Origin: JACMRI01 sp043778625
Lineage (GTDB): Bacteria; Bacteroidota; Bacteroidia; UBA4408
Length of the DNA: 7,788 bases
Direction: 5' to 3'
Assembly: GCA_043778625.1 (NCBI GenBank)
Contig: JAYWFU010000053.1
Span: 1-7,788, forward strand
The notes beneath the pieces were generated by a model. It saw only the letters and a program-made list of their open reading frames with translations. It was not told where the DNA came from and ran no database searches. A program made the translations under genes and the position numbers. Positions 1-7,696 of the stretch are shown one piece after another (the stretch's first letter is position 1; every line of letters starts with the position of its first letter).

Positions 1-8
1 CACACGCA

Positions 9-470
9 ATGAAAGCAACAATACACATTAAATTAGTTAACGGCGATTTTAGCCAATCCATAGCTGATGATTTTTACGAAGGCGATGCTTCCGAAGATAA
101 CATAAAATATCTATGGGAAGATGAATTATATTTTAACAACATTAACTCATTTAAAATAAATAATAACGCACAATACGAACTTAATTATGCCATTGGCGAT
201 GCCACAAAGGAACATATTGTGAGTAACCTTACCATCATTGAAGGCATTGGTACTACTGCTACACAGCAAATTATAGTGTCGAAAAAGTTAATAAAAAGTA
301 CTAACAAAATTACTACACCCGCTAACGATGTAGTATTTGAATTAATATTGAAAGACAATATTGATTTTTATAATCCTACGGACGGTATGTATATTATAGC
401 AACTGATTTCCCTAAGGAATTACAAAAAGTAACACCACTAGCAAGCTACATAGACGATGAAGAAGAATAA
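9..470 (+). CDS. Hypothetical acidic protein upstream of and overlapping rnr
   Basis: I do not recognise this 153-residue protein and assign no function. It has no signal peptide, no membrane segment and no cysteine, so it is probably cytoplasmic. It alternates short hydrophobic stretches with polar ones, which suggests a beta-rich soluble fold, and it ends in an acidic tail (DDEEE). The ATG at 9 is the first possible start in the window; only eight bases precede it, so a longer upstream start cannot be excluded, although the N-terminus (MKATIHIKLV) reads like a natural beginning. Its last 14 bases overlap the start of rnr in another frame, so the two genes are probably co-transcribed and translationally coupled. 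That arrangement hints at a role near RNA metabolism or at simple operon sharing, but this is only context. The codon pattern is like rnr, with no sign of transfer. I am confident that it is a gene and have no view on what it does. Confidence 0.8.
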   Translation: MKATIHIKLVNGDFSQSIADDFYEGDASEDNIKYLWEDELYFNNINSFKINNNAQYELNYAIGDATKEHIVSNLTIIEGIGTTATQQIIVSKKLIKSTNKITTPANDVVFELILKDNIDFYNPTDGMYIIATDFPKELQKVTPLASYIDDEEE

Positions 471-2775
471 TAAAAGAGACGACGGAGGCAGAAGAGGCGG
501 AGCACCATCAGGCAAAAAAAAATCGGGCGACCGCCGAGATAGTGGTGCGCCCAAACCACGCAAATTACTTACGCTATCGGAAGAGGTATATCGTTTGTTT
601 GTTAAAAACCCTAACGACGAATTTAACTACAAACAATTAAGTGCTGCCTTGTTAATTGATGATCAAGATCAACGCCTTAACGTATCGGTGATACTATCGG
701 AACTCGAAAATAAAGAACTGATAAAACAAACCACACACGGTAATTTTAAACTTGCACCCCGCAAGGCTAATCCTACAGGCATTGTGGACCGCACGCCTGG
801 GGGAGCCGTATACGTTACCGTAGATGGCTATGAGGTAGATATAGCCATACTACCCAATAAAAACAAAAATGCTATGAAAGGCGATGTGGCACGTGTGCAC
901 ATTTATCCTAACAGGGGCAATCGTAGGCAAGAGGGCGAAATATTGGAAATAGTACAACGTGCGCACAGCGAGTTTGTGGGTATTGTGCAACTAAGCGCGC
1001 GTTTTGCATTTGTAATACCGTCGGACAGCCGTGTGCCGTTTGATTTTTTTATTCCATTAAGCGAGTTAAACGGTGCGTTAGATAAACAAAAAGTAGTAGT
1101 ACGTGTAGTGGAATGGCCCGAGCGTGAAGATGATAAACCCGTAGCCGTAATTAAAGAAGTATTGGGTAACGCAGGCGATAACAATACCGAGATGAACGCT
1201 ATAATGGCCGAGTATGGCTTACCTGTAGCGTTTGATAAGGCAATTGATGATTTTGCACAGCGTATTCCGAGCATAGTTACTGACGAAGAAATAGCCAAGC
1301 GTAGAGATTTTAGAAACATACTTACCACAACCATTGACCCATTTGATGCTAAGGATTTTGATGATGCATTATCGTTTCAAACGCTTGCCAATGGTAACTT
1401 TGAAGTGGGCGTGCATATTGCTGATGTGTCCCATTATTTAAAAGAAAATACCATACTTGATAACGAAGCCGTAAAACGTGCTACATCAGTATATTTGGTG
1501 GATAGATGTGTACCGATGCTGCCCGAAACGCTAAGTAACTTTTTATGCTCGTTGCGTCCGCACGAAGATAAATTAACCTTTAGTGCCGTGTTTGAAATTA
1601 CACCCGAAGCCACCGTTGTAAACGAATGGTTTGGCCGCACGGTTATTAACTCTAACCACCGTTTTACGTACGAAGAGGCGCAGCAAATTATTGATTTGAA
1701 AAAATCAATTGATGCTAAAAACCCAGTAACAACTGATTTTATGGCCTTGTACAAATCTTTAGGTATAACCAAAGATATTGGCTCAGCTATATTGGAGTTG
1801 CACAAACTCCATTTAATAATACGTGAAGCTCGTTTTAAAAACGGAGCAGTTAATTTTAACGCTCCCGAAGTTAAATTTAAGTTAGATGCCAACGGAAAAC
1901 CACTAGGTACTTATATTAAAGAAAGTAAAGAGAGTAACCACTTAATTGAAGAGTTTATGTTGCTTGCCAACAAGCGCGTGGCAGCATTCATAGGTAAATC
2001 GGCCAAGACCGATGCCGACAAACACATTGTACAACTTAACACCAAACCCAAAAATAGCCCAGTGTTTGTGTACCGTGTACACGATAAGCCTAACCCCGAA
2101 AAAATGACCGCTTTTATTGATTTTGTAAAACAATTAGGCTATAATTTTAAAGGTGGAAACGACAAGCAAGTAAGCGAAAGTATGAACGCCTTAGTAGATG
2201 ACGTAAAAGGCAAAGGCGAGCAAAACCTAATTGAAACTATGGCTATTCGTACCATGGCTAAAGCTATTTACACTACCGAAAACATTGGCCACTACGGGCT
2301 TTCGTTTGATTACTACACCCACTTTACATCGCCCATACGCCGCTACCCTGACGTAATGGTGCATCGCTTATTACAATATTATTTAGACGGAGGCGTTAAT
2401 CAAAATAAAAACACCTATGAAGCCTTGTGCAAGCACAGCAGCGACCGCGAAAAAGTAGCTGCCGAAGCCGAACGTGCCAGTATTAAGTACAAGCAAGTAG
2501 AGTTTATGAAAGACCGTATTGGCGCTGAATTTAGCGGTACCATAAGCGGTGTAACCGAGTGGGGAATATTTGTAGAAGTTACTGATACCAAGTGCGAAGG
2601 CTTGGTACGCATGAAAGACATACCAGGTGACTACTTTGAATTTGACGAAAAACGTATGGCTGTAGTAGGTTCAAAATCAAAAAAAGTGTACCGCCTTGGT
2701 GATACAGTACGCATTGAAGTAAAGCGTGCCGACCTTGCCAAAAAACAATTGGATTATATGCTTGTGCCAGAGTAA
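457..2775 (+). CDS. rnr: Ribonuclease R (RNB-family 3'-5' exoribonuclease)
   Basis: RNase R degrades structured RNA processively from the 3' end, releasing nucleoside monophosphates; in bacteria it acts in mRNA, rRNA and tmRNA-related turnover in the cytoplasm. The 772 residues show the full family order: a basic, Gly-rich N-terminal extension (about 1-37), a winged-helix domain (38-100), two cold-shock/OB domains (about 105-168 and 172-237), the RNB catalytic domain (from about 282 to 640) and a C-terminal S1 domain (about 688-770). The catalytic signature TIDPFDAKDFDDA carries the four metal-binding aspartates D294, D300, D302 and D303, and the second active-site motif HFTSPIRRYPD lies at 622-632. 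The protein is predicted active. It ends straight after S1, without the lysine-rich C-terminal tail of the E. coli enzyme; the basic stretch sits at the N-terminus instead. The ATG at 457 lies inside the end of the upstream gene and is preferred because it includes this extension in frame. Alternative: RNase II, but the winged helix and length favour RNase R. Confidence 0.97.
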   Translation: MKKNNKRDDGGRRGGAPSGKKKSGDRRDSGAPKPRKLLTLSEEVYRLFVKNPNDEFNYKQLSAALLIDDQDQRLNVSVILSELENKELIKQTTHGNFKLAPRKANPTGIVDRTPGGAVYVTVDGYEVDIAILPNKNKNAMKGDVARVHIYPNRGNRRQEGEILEIVQRAHSEFVGIVQLSARFAFVIPSDSRVPFDFFIPLSELNGALDKQKVVVRVVEWPEREDDKPVAVIKEVLGNAGDNNTEMNAIMAEYGLPVAFDKAIDDFAQRIPSIVTDEEIAKRRDFRNILTTTIDPFDAKDFDDALSFQTLANGNFEVGVHIADVSHYLKENTILDNEAVKRATSVYLVDRCVPMLPETLSNFLCSLRPHEDKLTFSAVFEITPEATVVNEWFGRTVINSNHRFTYEEAQQIIDLKKSIDAKNPVTTDFMALYKSLGITKDIGSAILELHKLHLIIREARFKNGAVNFNAPEVKFKLDANGKPLGTYIKESKESNHLIEEFMLLANKRVAAFIGKSAKTDADKHIVQLNTKPKNSPVFVYRVHDKPNPEKMTAFIDFVKQLGYNFKGGNDKQVSESMNALVDDVKGKGEQNLIETMAIRTMAKAIYTTENIGHYGLSFDYYTHFTSPIRRYPDVMVHRLLQYYLDGGVNQNKNTYEALCKHSSDREKVAAEAERASIKYKQVEFMKDRIGAEFSGTISGVTEWGIFVEVTDTKCEGLVRMKDIPGDYFEFDEKRMAVVGSKSKKVYRLGDTVRIEVKRADLAKKQLDYMLVPE

Positions 2776-2790
2776 AATAAGCTCCTTAAT

Positions 2791-2820
2791 GCCTTGGTTC
2801 GTGTCCCAACGAACCAAGGC
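2791..2820 (+). terminator. Perfect hairpin after rnr, probable transcription terminator
   Basis: A 12-bp perfect inverted repeat (2791-2802 GCCTTGGTTCGT against 2809-2820) encloses a six-base loop. It begins 15 bases after the rnr stop codon. There is no run of T after it on the plus strand, so it is not a textbook intrinsic terminator; it may also protect the 3' end of the message. Because the next gene converges from the other side, it could serve both strands. Confidence 0.6.
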
Positions 2821-2842
2821 GATGATATTCCAGTTTAATATT

Positions 2843-2906
2843 CACGCCACGCTATTCCCCTCCTTATTTTAGGAGGGGTGTCCGAAGGACGGGGTGGTAT
2901 TACCCC
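2843..2906. repeat. Palindromic REP-like intergenic element (three small hairpins)
   Basis: Three inverted repeats lie back to back: CCCCTCCT/AGGAGGGG (2857-2864 with 2871-2878, six-base loop), GTCC/GGAC (2880-2883 with 2887-2890, loop GAA) and GGGGT/ACCCC (2891-2895 with 2902-2906). The block is much richer in G and C than its surroundings and lies between two convergent genes. From memory, similar strings (CCCCTCC, then AGGAGGGGTG, then a variable small hairpin, then ACGGGGTGGT) are scattered between genes in many Bacteroidota genomes, sometimes near DUF559 endonuclease genes. Only one copy is in this window, so repetition itself is not seen here. The boundaries are approximate. It may also help to stop transcription of the minus-strand gene. 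Confidence 0.55.
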
Positions 2907-2952
2907 GCAATATTATTGGACTACTTAACAAATTATTTAGTGTTTATATGCT

Positions 2953-5900
2953 TTAAAATACCGCTCTTAGTTGCACACTACCTGTGTGTATTAGTTTGTT
3001 TACCGATGCGCTTTTGCGACCATCGTATAATATATTTAATTGCAAATTAGCCGTAATACTTTGTTGCCAATACAGTTGCCAAGTATAGTTATTACCTGCG
3101 CTTAGGGCATCTAACATTTCAAAAGCCACTGCCGAATTTTCGGCAGCATTGTATTTTATATTACTATAATTAAACTTAGCGTTAATGCTTGCTTTGTTTT
3201 TAGTAATAACACGCAACTCCAAAAAGCCCTTGTTAATAAGGGCTTTGGCTTTATTAATACTATCAGTAGTTTGCTTGTTGGTGTATTTGTATCCTACCGT
3301 AATTTGTAAGCTAGTATTTTGTTGGTAAGTAATTTTAGGTTCGGCATCAAGGCTAGTTATGGCATAATTACGTTGCGATAAATAATCAGAGGTATATTGC
3401 TTTTTGCTTTTTGATAACTCTATATTACTTGTAAACGATTCGTTAATATTATAACGAGTATGCAATAGGTTATTGCGTAGCGCACGGTTCTCATACCCAT
3501 TGGTGAGCAATGTTTTATTACTATTGGCTTGCAGGGTATAATCAATACCAAACGTACCAATGCCTCGGTTATAATACACGCTGTTGCGGTAGTTAATGGC
3601 ATTGCTTAGTAAGTTGGTGTCAGTAGTTAGTTTGTATAACGGATTGTAGGTAGCCTGAGGGTTATAGGCTCCGTTACTACTTATTTTTTTATCCACCCGC
3701 ACATAAAACTGATTACTTATTTTGCGCATTAGTTTATTACTTGTAATAGGCAAGGCATTGCCATTAATGTTTATACTATTACTCAAGGCACTGTTGTATA
3801 CACTTACATAATCGTTAGTAATGCGGTATATTTTAAGGTACAGTTGCTGGTCGGGGTATTGACCTATTTCAAACTCATTAAGTTCTTGTACTCCGTTTTT
3901 GTTATAATCGTTCCAATAGTGTGTGCCTTGCCCTGCAGGCACTAACACGTAGGTATATTCTTTTTTTTGTTCGAGCCCACTGCCTGTTTCATAAAAGGTA
4001 GTAGTGGTTATTAATCGTTTCCAAAAATTACCGTTATGTTCTACGCGTCCTATTACAGTTTTTTCGGGTGTTTGATTAATTAATTGGGCATTTATAATTT
4101 GCAAATTGCGATACGTTGCCGTAATTTTTAGTTGATTGTTTTGTTTTTGCAACCAGTCGTAGCTCCCTGTTATGCCATTGGCAATGCTTGCCGAGCTGAG
4201 GTGTTGTTGGTATAATTTGTTATCATATCTATTATTGTATAATAGCTTAAATTTATTTTTAAGCGTATCGTTATTACTAAACCCTATGTTATAATCTAAA
4301 AACTGATACGAGTTTTTAAGCAATGTATCCACGTTAGCGGCGCTAAATAAATTACGTTCCATATCAGCACTACTTAACAAAATTAACTTTGGCAATACGT
4401 AAGCAGCCGTGTAGCGTGTACGTGCAAACGCAGTGGTAGTAAGCATATTAGCCGTAGTAGTGTAAGCACTAGTACTCGTTAATTTTAAACGAGGGGTGTT
4501 AATATTAGTTTCTAACTTGTGCTGTATGCCTTTATTAGCCGTAAGTTCGTTAAAACTTGTAATGCCGTAGTTTAGCTTAATAGCTTGTAAGTTAGCATAG
4601 GTTAATGTACCAGTTTCAATTAATTGATGATTGGTAAGCGGTACGTTTTTAATATTCCAGTCTCTCTCAAACTCCACGCTACGGTAGCGTTCTAGGTAAT
4701 TAAAATATTTGTTTTGTTGCTCGTGCCCGCCACCAATAGTGAGGGTGTGAGTAGTGTCTTTTAAACTTATTCGTTTACTCACGTTTATTTTATTTGCCCA
4801 GTCCACATTACGCCCATCATCGTACGGCGAAAAGGTATTTGCATCATAATTACTTACAGCGCCTTCGGCAGTAATACGTATGGCTTTGGGCAAATTAAAT
4901 TCGCCGCCAAGCGTAAATAATTCTTTACGCTTAGGAGTAATTAATTGTATTACAGGTTCGTAGTTGCCTTGCAATACACCACTTACAGGCGCAACCCATT
5001 TGTATACCTTACCATTTACTCTATTAAAATCTTGTACATAATTACCATTGCCTTGCCCCACGTTACTAAAACTTAGTGCGTAGTGCGCCTTGGTTTCGTT
5101 GGTGCTGTATTCGTATATGTTGGGGTAAATAGTAGTGCCAATACTACTATCTTTTTTTGCATATAATATTTTAGTGTTGCTATACGCCACGCTGTCGGCC
5201 CTTGTTACTTGTGCCTTGTAGGGGTTATTGCCTGCGTTGTACAATACTATTTTATCAGTATCGTTAAGTGTTTGTTGTAACGGACGGTTTTTATTATCCT
5301 GCTCACGGTAGGCGTTCCAATACAATTTTTGTGTAGCGTTTGATGCACTTCCGCCATATTGCAATAGCGAGCGCACATAGTTTTTATCGCTATACTGCAT
5401 CTCTGCAACTATCCGTCTATCCTTTGTTATTAGCCGTTTGGGCGTAAAGGTAAGCTCAGCAGTATTGTAATCAATTACATAATCATTGTCTTGCCCACGG
5501 GTAAGCAACACTCCGTCAATATACACTCGCTCCGTACCCGATAGCACCACAATAAATTGTTCGTTATCAGCGCCACGTAATTTGTACGGTCCTTGATTTT
5601 TTTCAACTCCCTGTATCACATTACGTGTAAACTTCCCTTTGGATATAGCCACACTTGCTTGGTTGCTAATTGTCCATTTGGGGCTTAATGCGGTTTCAGT
5701 TTTTATAGTAATTCCTTGCAAGCGTTTGTTATATTTCATAAAATAACTATTGGCACTTGTTAACTGAAAATCGCCCGCAAGCAATTGTGTTTTATCTTTA
5801 CTTACTTGTATATACACCTTGTCAAACTCTTGCAATTGCTGGGTTGTACCTGACGCTTGTATCGGTAAGTTGTCATCACTAATTGCAGCAGCTACCTTTA

Positions 5901-6453
5901 TACCATTGGCTAACTCACCATTTAGCTGAAAATTTAATGCCGAATTTACTGCCAAACTTTGATTATTACCTACTGAAATTCCACGGGCAATACTCCCCGA
6001 TTTTTGTAGCTCATTAGTGCCATACACGTTATCATAATTAGCAGCGGAGCTAGTATTATTAAAGCTTCTAAGTAATCCTTGCCTATTAAGCCACGCTGTG
6101 CTTTGTTCGTAGCGTTGGTGGTAAAATACTTGGTTAGCATTAAAATCATATACGGCATAAAACAACTTTAATGAATCAGTGTTAGTTACGCCATACTGTT
6201 GCATTAATGCTGGTGTGTTTAAGTGGAGTGTGGCTTTGGCGCCATCAATCGTGTAGTAATTATTAGGTAATACCTTTCCTCGAAAATAAACGGTGCACAA
6301 GCTTGTACGCACACACAAGGTATCTATTATGTGTAGCGTATTGTTAACGCTAATGTTTTTGCTACGCATATTGTTTTGCGCACGTGCTGTACTTGCCGTG
6401 CTGGCTAGCAATACAAGCACTCCGCTAAAACAATGCAATAATTTAATAAACAT
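2953..6453 (-). CDS. SprA-like outer-membrane beta-barrel protein
   Basis: This 1166-residue protein is predicted to sit in the outer membrane; its function is unknown. It starts with a classical signal peptide (hydrophobic core about 10-20, cleavage after ARA at 25). Residues 28-145 form a small N-terminal domain. Residues 150-365 contain strings typical of the SprA family and related Bacteroidota barrels: GSIARGISVGNNQ, SDDNLPIQ, GTTQQLQEFDKVYIQ, LLAGDF, then LSGTERVYIDGVLLTRGQDNDYVIDY and FTPKRLITKD. The rest is a long run of short amphipathic strands rich in Tyr, Asn and Thr, and the chain ends in Phe (LRAVF), the usual signal for barrel assembly by BAM. SprA, the type IX secretion translocon, is about twice as long, so this is a shorter relative and not SprA itself. 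An EF-hand-like loop (DYNKNGVQELNE) is at 849-860. The gene stands alone, convergent with rnr. There is no TonB box or plug motif that I can see. The start at 6453 is fixed by the signal peptide. Confidence 0.82.
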   Translation of the reverse strand: MFIKLLHCFSGVLVLLASTASTARAQNNMRSKNISVNNTLHIIDTLCVRTSLCTVYFRGKVLPNNYYTIDGAKATLHLNTPALMQQYGVTNTDSLKLFYAVYDFNANQVFYHQRYEQSTAWLNRQGLLRSFNNTSSAANYDNVYGTNELQKSGSIARGISVGNNQSLAVNSALNFQLNGELANGIKVAAAISDDNLPIQASGTTQQLQEFDKVYIQVSKDKTQLLAGDFQLTSANSYFMKYNKRLQGITIKTETALSPKWTISNQASVAISKGKFTRNVIQGVEKNQGPYKLRGADNEQFIVVLSGTERVYIDGVLLTRGQDNDYVIDYNTAELTFTPKRLITKDRRIVAEMQYSDKNYVRSLLQYGGSASNATQKLYWNAYREQDNKNRPLQQTLNDTDKIVLYNAGNNPYKAQVTRADSVAYSNTKILYAKKDSSIGTTIYPNIYEYSTNETKAHYALSFSNVGQGNGNYVQDFNRVNGKVYKWVAPVSGVLQGNYEPVIQLITPKRKELFTLGGEFNLPKAIRITAEGAVSNYDANTFSPYDDGRNVDWANKINVSKRISLKDTTHTLTIGGGHEQQNKYFNYLERYRSVEFERDWNIKNVPLTNHQLIETGTLTYANLQAIKLNYGITSFNELTANKGIQHKLETNINTPRLKLTSTSAYTTTANMLTTTAFARTRYTAAYVLPKLILLSSADMERNLFSAANVDTLLKNSYQFLDYNIGFSNNDTLKNKFKLLYNNRYDNKLYQQHLSSASIANGITGSYDWLQKQNNQLKITATYRNLQIINAQLINQTPEKTVIGRVEHNGNFWKRLITTTTFYETGSGLEQKKEYTYVLVPAGQGTHYWNDYNKNGVQELNEFEIGQYPDQQLYLKIYRITNDYVSVYNSALSNSININGNALPITSNKLMRKISNQFYVRVDKKISSNGAYNPQATYNPLYKLTTDTNLLSNAINYRNSVYYNRGIGTFGIDYTLQANSNKTLLTNGYENRALRNNLLHTRYNINESFTSNIELSKSKKQYTSDYLSQRNYAITSLDAEPKITYQQNTSLQITVGYKYTNKQTTDSINKAKALINKGFLELRVITKNKASINAKFNYSNIKYNAAENSAVAFEMLDALSAGNNYTWQLYWQQSITANLQLNILYDGRKSASVNKLIHTGSVQLRAVF

Positions 6454-6636
6454 TAACTGTACAAACTAAAAAAAGGGATGAAAATTATCAATTATCAAAT
6501 TTAGTTTTATTCCACCAACATTTTAACACATTAAAAGCAGAGTAAATTACTTAATACTTTTCACTCCCAAGTGTGGAAGTAGGTAATAAACGTAACTGTT
6601 TTTTTACTATACTCCAATTACATTTAACTAAATAAT
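6454..6636. other. AT-rich intergenic region between two minus-strand genes
   Basis: These 183 bases separate the remnant membrane-protein gene from the downstream outer-membrane protein gene. Apart from the candidate promoter on the minus strand, I see a run of seven T at 6599-6605 but no strong hairpin before it. The spacing suggests the two genes are transcribed separately. Confidence 0.5.
6496..6503 (-). promoter_or_regulatory. Candidate Bacteroidota -7 promoter element (TAAATTTG)
   Basis: On the minus strand the sequence reads TAAATTTG, an exact match to the TAnnTTTG element known from Bacteroidota promoters. It ends about 40 bases before the ATG of the large outer-membrane protein gene. 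A matching TTG/TTTG box about 19 bases further upstream is not clear, so this is only a candidate. Confidence 0.4.
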
Positions 6637-7356
6637 TTATGTAGTTAAAACTACATCTCTCTTAGTCTTAATAAGATAAATTACGGTAGTTAATATTGCT
6701 GTTAAAAATATAACACTAGTAATTACAGTTCCTAATCCTAATCCACCGTCATCAGTAGATTGCGAAAGATAATCGCCAATAGAAGCGCCCAAAGGACGTG
6801 TTAAAATATAAGCTATCCAAAATGCAACAACAGCATTAAGTTTAACGTATTTGTAGGCCAACCAGTCCAATATTATTAAACTAGCAAACACAACAGTTGA
6901 TAGCAAGTAACCGAGCTCTAATTTCTCAGCTAACAAATCGCCAGTTGCTGTGCCTAAAGCAAAAGTAAAAAGTATAGTAGCCCAGTAAAATAACTCACGA
7001 TTAATACTATTAATTTTGTGTATAGACAATGTTTTTTCTTTATAATACCATAGTGCAAACACAAGGGATAAAAACATCGCAAATACAGTAGTAGTAAATG
7101 GTAGCGATACTCCAAAATTATCAGTTATTAATGTACCCACCACACTAATTAACACTACCGATAGCCAGTAAATACTAGGAGAGTACTATGTAGTTTTAAA
7201 TTAGAAAATTAATACCACAACTAACAAAACACTCATTATGAGCGATGTACCCATAAGACCCAAATTAAGGCTGGTATTTAAAAAATCGGTAGCGGTTTCG
7301 CCTACAGTTGTACAGAGTATTTTTATTACCCAAAAAATGCGGTTATCTGTGGCACT
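6637..7356 (-). pseudogene. COG4705-type polytopic membrane protein, disrupted by in-frame stops
   Basis: The intact 3' part (172 codons from a GTG at 7155) encodes about five membrane helices and ends with a short charged tail. Motifs ELFYWATILFTFALGTATGD (54-73), FWIAYILTRPLGASIGDYL (112-130) and GGLGLGT (137-143) match, from memory, the uncharacterised membrane-anchored family COG4705, usually about 250 residues long. The first third is present upstream in the same frame but not open: FWVIKILCTTVGETATDFLN (7335-7276) and GLMGTS (7260-7243) are family-like, then come TAA at 7203-7201 (where relatives, as I recall them, have Gln) and TAG at 7188-7186, followed by YSPSIYWLSVVLISVVGTL. A third stop (7359-7357) sits at the expected start. 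The two halves share an internal repeat (KILCTTVGETATDFL and TILFTFALGTATGDLL), which supports the reading. A short loop near TDNFGV seems to lack about four residues. A truncated protein from GTG 7155 is possible but would lack the first helices. The family's function is unknown. Confidence 0.75.
6639..6656. repeat. Short AT-rich palindrome over the stop of the COG4705 gene
   Basis: The sequence ATGTAGTT-AA-AACTACAT is a near-perfect inverted repeat (8-base arms, two-base centre). It spans the last codons and part of the stop codon of the minus-strand gene. It could form a weak hairpin at the end of the message. It may also be chance in AT-rich DNA. Confidence 0.3.
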
Positions 7357-7543
7357 TTATTTATTAATACCTTAGTTAAAGTTGCTGAATTATTAGTTAT
7401 AATAAAATATGTGATTAAGTGGTGATTGAATTTTTTTGTTTTTTACTTTGCAATAAAACATCAATAATCTTTAGCAATTCTATGTTACACATTTTAAAAA
7501 CACGTATTAAACTTTTGATGTCAATTACGCTAGATTTTCTTTA

Positions 7544-7642
7544 CTATAAAATACAATAAAGTGTTATTGCCATAAACACAATTATTACTAGGTATTGCCA
7601 TAAGTCAGGAAAATAAGTGAGGTAATATTTTAGTTTGTGCAT
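7544..7642 (-). CDS. Possible 32-residue single-helix membrane peptide
   Basis: An ATG at 7642 opens a frame of 32 codons that ends in TAG followed directly by TAA. The peptide begins MHKLKYYLTYFPDLW and continues as one hydrophobic helix (QYLVIIVFMAITLYCIL), with positive charges before it, so it would be oriented with its N-terminus in the cytoplasm. The composition is more protein-like than its surroundings. After the double stop, the same frame stays open for another 41 codons without a membrane segment. I do not recognise it. It could be a real small membrane protein, the remnant of a longer gene, or chance. Confidence 0.3.
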   Translation of the reverse strand: MHKLKYYLTYFPDLWQYLVIIVFMAITLYCIL

Positions 7643-7696
7643 TAGTTGTAAGTAGTAATAAAATAAGGTAGTAAATAGTTAAAACAAATACAGGCT

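Noticed and set aside
903..2621. Minus-strand open frames opposite rnr
   Set aside because: They lie fully inside the well-supported rnr gene, have no recognisable domains and their composition is that of an antisense shadow.
3420..6158. Short minus-strand frames inside the large outer-membrane protein gene
   Set aside because: They overlap the long gene in another frame and show no family features.
7186..7203. Reassigned stop codons (TAA/TAG read as an amino acid)
   Set aside because: The other long genes end normally at TAA and contain no in-frame TAA or TAG, so a pseudogene explains the stops better.
7565..7603. Direct repeat TATTGCCATAA at 7565-7575 and 7593-7603
   Set aside because: There are only two 11-base copies in AT-rich DNA, in different frames of the same short reading frame; this is too little for a CRISPR, iteron or attachment-site claim.
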